Origin: Melieria omissa
Lineage: Eukaryota; Arthropoda; Insecta; Diptera; Ulidiidae
Direction of reading: 5' to 3'
Length of the DNA stretch: 64,000 nt
Assembly: GCA_963971225.1 (NCBI GenBank)
Contig: OZ020269.1
Coordinates: 91,532,783 to 91,596,782, forward strand
Below are positions 59,810-64,000 of the stretch, in pieces. Made by a program: the position numbers and the translations under genes. Within the stretch, counting starts at the first letter, position 1; the number at the start of each line of letters is the position of its first letter. The notes under the pieces were generated by a model. The model searched no databases. It was not told the origin of the DNA and was given only the letters and a program-made list of their open reading frames with translations.

Positions 59810-60655
59810 CAATTTCTGCAAATTAACTCAAAAAATTACTTAGTTAGGTTTATAGGCGCGTTGGGGATTTGCAATGCATATGAGACCCGGCAACATTGAG
59901 ACATTCAGAGTCATTTACCGCAAGTAAGTACAATGACGAGACACTTGCGACGCTGGCACTCGGTTAACTACTGCAAATTGAAACAATAAAAACAAGAACA
60001 ACAAATGCTGACAACAATGACAACGAATAATGTTCAAAGACGACGACGACAAGCAATGACAAAGTGCAAAGGCCGCTGAACAATAAAGTGCACGATTGCC
60101 AAACACTCCATAAAACGGCGCGAACGACGTGTTGCGGATGTGGCTGAGCGCCTGCGGGGTCGCGTACAGGTTCGATGAAAACAAGCAAAGATGGCTTTTC
60201 TATTTGATTGTTTGTTTGTGGTGGGATGAGTCGAGAATGTGCATGTGTGTGTGCGTGAGGTTTAATATCTACATCGGTGTGCGTGCGTGACTGTGTGCTC
60301 ACGTTTGTGGCGCTAGTCGCGTCTTTGGCTTCGCTGTCATTGTTGTTATCAGTGTCATGTTTAGCTTAAGGGTCGGGCTTAACGCCCTTTGCATAAGAAC
60401 GAGTCGGCGAAATGCTGTCGGTAATGACTGGGCGATTTTCCTAGTCAATATTTCGTTGGAGTACAGCGAAATCATTTGTTATATAACGTTTGTGTTTTCA
60501 TGTGTTGGTGCTTTTTGAATTTGAGTAAGCAGATTGCATTATAAACCTTGAAATTAATGAATGTGGTGTGAATCCTTTTTGGCTATTATTTTGAATTCAA
60601 TTTTGCTAAGCTTAATTAAGTCAATTTTGGACACTTTGTTGAAGGAGGTTATAGC
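59810..60655. other. Unassigned higher-complexity DNA
   Basis: Includes ACAA/GACGACGACGAC words near 60034-60048 and GT-rich words at 60238-60300. It has the look of fly regulatory or leader DNA but no frame with a known domain. Confidence 0.3.
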
Positions 60656-60659
60656 AAAA

Positions 60660-61087
60660 TCTTTCCACCCCACAGTTGCCTGAGAGCAACTTCACCTATT
60701 TGTCATCTTATAGCAAAAGCTACGACTGATTTATGGGTTTAATTTAAGTAGGCAACAACAAAAACTAATATTTTTAGAAGTGAAATCAAAGTAAATTACA
60801 AAAATTTAACTGTTATCCCCAAAATAATTTCCAATAATTTTCATCGATATCAGGGAAAGTTTGTGTTCTAATTGAAGTCTACGAATTGGGCACATTTTAT
60901 CAAAACCCTGTTTCTTTAATAATGGTTAAATAAAATCAAAAAGTGATAATTTTGTATTTTTCCATAAATATTAAATAATTTTTCTGTAAATAAAAAATAT
61001 TGATACATAATTTATTTAACCCGTTTTAAGCTAAAATTGTTCAAAAGTAAATTAGCTCTAGAACTCTACCAAAGGGGCATGGCGAAA
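60660..61087 (+). mobile_element. Forward copy of the 55310-55839 MITE, ends lost
   Basis: Matches the reference copy from the CACAGTTGCCTGAGAGCAAC block to the GCTCTAGAACTCTACCAAAG block and GGCATGGCGA, at roughly 90 percent by eye. The right third with its TTAA end is missing. Confidence 0.78.
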
Positions 61088-61324
61088 CATGGTTTCATGG
61101 GTTTCAAACGAAAGAATGCAACCAGTGATTTCAACGCATCACTGTTGAAGGTCATTGTCGTTGGATTTTAAAGATTTTAAGAAATTTTGCATTCTAATTC
61201 TATGATCGGCGGGACTATTCCAAGATGCAGAATCCTTGACTCTGGCAAACACCAATCTTTTTGGTTTCTTTTCATCTTTTTCATTTAGTCGAAAGACCAA
61301 GACCGATCCAGCATATAAATTGTT

Positions 61325-61715
61325 AATGTGGACTATCTTCGAAATAATAAGTCGGACAGCATTGATATTTGGTTTTTTCTGTGAAAATATCATAAGGGTT
61401 GGATAAGGGGCGTGGAACTTTTCAAGAGATCCAAATGATTTGAGTAACTTTGGAACTACTAGTCACACATCAATGACATTTGATACAGACCAACGATTTC
61501 GACGTACAGTGTGTTCAACAATAAACGTCATTCGCTTATTCGGTTAATGTGGAATATCTTCGGAATAATAAGTTGGATAGCATTGACATTTTTTTATAAC
61601 ATCGTGTCTTTCTACTGGTAAAATTTTATGGGCGTTGGACAAGGGACGTGCCAAATTTTTTGTGACTCAAATTTTCCGCGTAACTTTGGAACTGTAAGTC
61701 GCACATTAATCAAAC
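61325..61715. repeat. Two-unit ~222 bp tandem duplication
   Basis: AATGTGGACTATCTTCGAAA near 61325 recurs as AATGTGGAATATCTTCGGAA near 61547, followed in both by AATAAGT(C/T)GGA(C/T)AGCATTGA, a GTTGGA(T/C)AAGGG block and GTAACTTTGGAACT. An 84-codon minus frame crosses the first unit but the second unit does not preserve it, so I do not call it a gene. Confidence 0.65.
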
Positions 61716-61929
61716 TGGGTCTTACCCTTCGATTAGAGGAATAGGGACTTGATGTCATGCTCTCTAACCCAGGAAAAAGTGAGGCCTTAAGTAAGTGAGT
61801 CGTAGTCTTGAGACAGTCAGACAGGAGCAGGGAATGTGCTCCAAGGTTTCTTTGGTACAAATTTCTCTAGGAAGGTAGAATTTCAAATCCTCTCGGAGGA
61901 ATGGATTGGGTGGGCATTACTTAATAGAG

Positions 61930-61990
61930 CCGTGGCATTGCCCATACAGTTTTGTATGAAGAATCTTGATTTACTGGGCCCATTGACTTG
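61930..61990 (+). repeat. Single stray unit of the Helitron-like core repeat
   Basis: TTTTGTATGAAGAATCTTGA and TTTACTGGGCCCATTGACTT match unit sequences of 40564-42243. Only about 60 bp long. Confidence 0.6.
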
Positions 61991-62343
61991 AAACTACTGA
62001 GCGCTGCTATTTTTATATATTTTTTAAGTCGACTGCTTACATATTTAATGTCGAATCCGTTGACTACCAGCTCCAAACTTACTTTGGTTTCAATATAAAA
62101 AGAGACTCTAATTGCCACGTGACTCTAATTCCAATCACTTTTTTATTCTCGTTTTTTTATATTTTTCTTTCCATCTTTACTTCACTTAAGCTGATGGCAA
62201 CACAAGCTTGGCTCAACTTGACTAATCTTAAACCTTAAACCTTTCTAGAGAACTTCTCTCACCAAGCATAGTCCAAATCAGAACCACGATTGGTGTTCGA
62301 ACGACTTTTGTTGCAGCTGCATGAACGAAGAAGAGTAAGAAAA

Positions 62344-62829
62344 CACCGTGCGACAAAAATTAAAAAATTGTTTACCCCGGAAAAAATCCATATGGACTTC
62401 ATTAGAATTGCAGCTTCCGCCTTTTTTTTAATAACTTTCGAACCAATAAAGTTAGAGTAATGAAATTATGACACGTGATCAAGGAGATTTTGAGTTTTAA
62501 TATATTTACTTTTCAAGAAAATTCTATGTAAATTGTCAAGGATATAAAGAATTAAAATTTTCAAAGGACTTTTTTCATATATTTTTTACAAATAGATAAA
62601 AAATCAATTTATTTTTCCTCTTTCATTTGATATACATATCGCCATATTCTTACGAGGTTAAGCATTTTTTATATTCTTTTTATATTTTATCCCCTTCAAA
62701 ATGTCAAGTCCTTTTAAATGGACAAAGGATGTAGAAATGAAAATCTGAGTACGCAGTATTACTATATTTGGTCTTTAGTTTCACGCCCATATAGATTTTT
62801 TCCGGTGTGAAAAATTCTGTCGCACGGTG
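62344..62829 (+). mobile_element. CACCGTGCGACA-family MITE, best-preserved copy
   Basis: 486 bp, starting CACCGTGCGACA and ending TGTCGCACGGTG, a 12 bp perfect inverted end. No clear direct duplication is visible in the AAA-rich flanks. AT-rich and non-coding. It defines the family for 58310-58792 and the interrupted copy at 17600-18580. Confidence 0.82.
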
Positions 62830-62834
62830 AAATA

Positions 62835-64000
62835 CACTTCACCTTCCAAACACTTGTCTTGCTTTATCCCGAAGAAGGATGAATGACTTAGGCAACTTCT
62901 TCTTTGACAGTCTAAGTTTTCTAGTCGATAAGACTATTCACAGTCTACTGAGCTTCGTTTCTTCGCTTCAAACTGGTTCAATGAGTGAGCGGTCTTATGC
63001 TTGACTGCATGTAGTAGCACAATAGGCCTTCATGACCTAAGTGTGCTCCGGACTGGGGCAGCCACACCTACCTATTTACCTACCTACCTTACTTCACTTA
63101 AATTCTTTTTTTCCTTTTAGTTTTACCCTTTTTTCTGTGCTTTTTCAACATAAGCCACATGCTTATTGCCTTTCCGGCTGTGCAACAACTACAAAACAAT
63201 AGGGACATCAATAACTCACACATACATACACACACACAGTGCCTAATAGAACAAAAAGCAGACTAGCAAAAACTTGAAAAAAGCGACCTTTTAACGGTTA
63301 ATGTGCGGCAACATAAACAGAATGGTGACGCGTATTAGAAACAATATGAAAATACAAAAATACACATTCGACTGGTTAACACACTCGTAGTGCTTGAAAA
63401 GGCAAGGAGCCAAAAGCGAGAAAGGACGTTAAACAAGAAGAAGCACCACTCAAGATGTTCAACAAGTGCGCCGAAATAGAAGCGAACAGCTTCGCTCATA
63501 CATGACGAGCGTTTGTTGCTCTTACTTACCTGCTTACACTAACATACACACAGGCACAGACAGAAGCCGCACACACGCACATGAAAGCCAAACGCCACAT
63601 TAGCCACAGGCAGCGAATAATGGCAGCGGTGCGGGCAACATATCCGTTTTTGTGTTCTCGTGTGTGTTGCTTGTGGCGTGTTGCTGTTGTTGGCGGATGT
63701 TGGGCTCGCACGAAGCCAGCGAGGGCAGCGCGGCGTTCAATGGGCGTCAAAATTGCTTATGGCATTTAGCGTAATGGCGCGGCATTCATTTGGCAGATTA
63801 TTATTTTGTCTTCTACCGTCTGCAGCCGCAGACTTTAACCGCAGTGTGTGTGTGTGTGCGTGTGCTTTGCACTTCACTGAATATCTGTTCGTCAATTTTG
63901 CATGAAGCCGTGAGGGCTTTGCGCGTTGCGTGTAGCGTTTATTTGTCTATTTGCAAATGCGGCTCTTATTTATATTTCTATTTAGCTTTGTTTGTGTGCG
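62835..64000. other. Non-coding DNA at the window end
   Basis: Contains an ACCT-rich stretch at 63067-63090, preceded by a GTGTGCTCCGGACTGGGGCA block that may be a retroelement tail, (AC)n words at 63225-63238 and (GT)n near 63845-63860. Frames near 63530-63900 have no domain. Confidence 0.35.

Noticed and set aside
61612..61860. 82-codon minus-strand frame
   Set aside because: Overlaps a tandem duplication and resembles decayed retroelement sequence; no conserved motif could be confirmed.
1..64000. CRISPR arrays, operons, phage or bacterial defence genes
   Set aside because: No regularly spaced identical repeats, no bacterial gene organisation, and introns throughout; the DNA is insect chromosomal.

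Overview
The window is chromosomal DNA of an insect, most likely a higher fly and plausibly a tephritid fruit fly. The reasons are short 55-80 bp introns with GT/AG borders, many (GTT)n/(CAA)n tracts, AT-rich intergenic DNA full of Tc1/mariner, hAT, TTAA-type, Helitron-like and non-LTR remnants, and a gene set that I recall lying close together in Drosophila (fusilli, CG8207/GMPPA, Ranbp11/importin-11, Cep89). The species assignment is inference, and I see no bacterial, phage or viral genes.

Layout. (1) 1-43.6 kb appears to be mostly one gene on the minus strand. A single clear exon at 14925-15125 encodes the start of the N-terminal domain of the ESRP/fusilli family of splicing regulators. 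A candidate 5' leader exon ends in a consensus donor at 43086. If both belong together, the intron between them is about 28 kb, and 1-14924 is the next intron, with the RRM exons outside the window. These introns hold nearly all the repeats. (2) 43.8-54 kb is a compact gene block: GMPPA on the minus strand (7 exons, 44031-47118, 434 codons), a 726 bp divergent intergenic region, then importin-11 (2 exons, 47845-51055, 1043 codons) and a Cep89-like coiled-coil gene (2 exons, 52127-53803, 533 codons) on the plus strand. (3) 54-64 kb is intergenic or intronic DNA with several related MITE copies and one weak candidate exon near 59.5-59.8 kb.

Function. GMPPA is the regulatory subunit of GDP-mannose pyrophosphorylase, importin-11 is a nuclear import receptor, Cep89 is a centriole-linked coiled-coil protein and fusilli is an RNA-binding splicing factor. 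These are housekeeping or developmental genes with no sign of a shared pathway; they are neighbours, not an operon.

The most informative part of the window is its transposon record: a 5'-truncated non-LTR insertion with an 11 bp target duplication whose unoccupied counterpart is also in the window, a deleted mariner nested inside another element, a hAT-type MITE with perfect 39 bp inverted ends and an 8 bp duplication, three TTAA-flanked elements sharing CCCTTT-type ends, a Helitron-like element with a tandem-repeat core, and an RNase H fragment amplified in tandem after receiving its own poly(A) insertion. I did not find a convincing new gene system.
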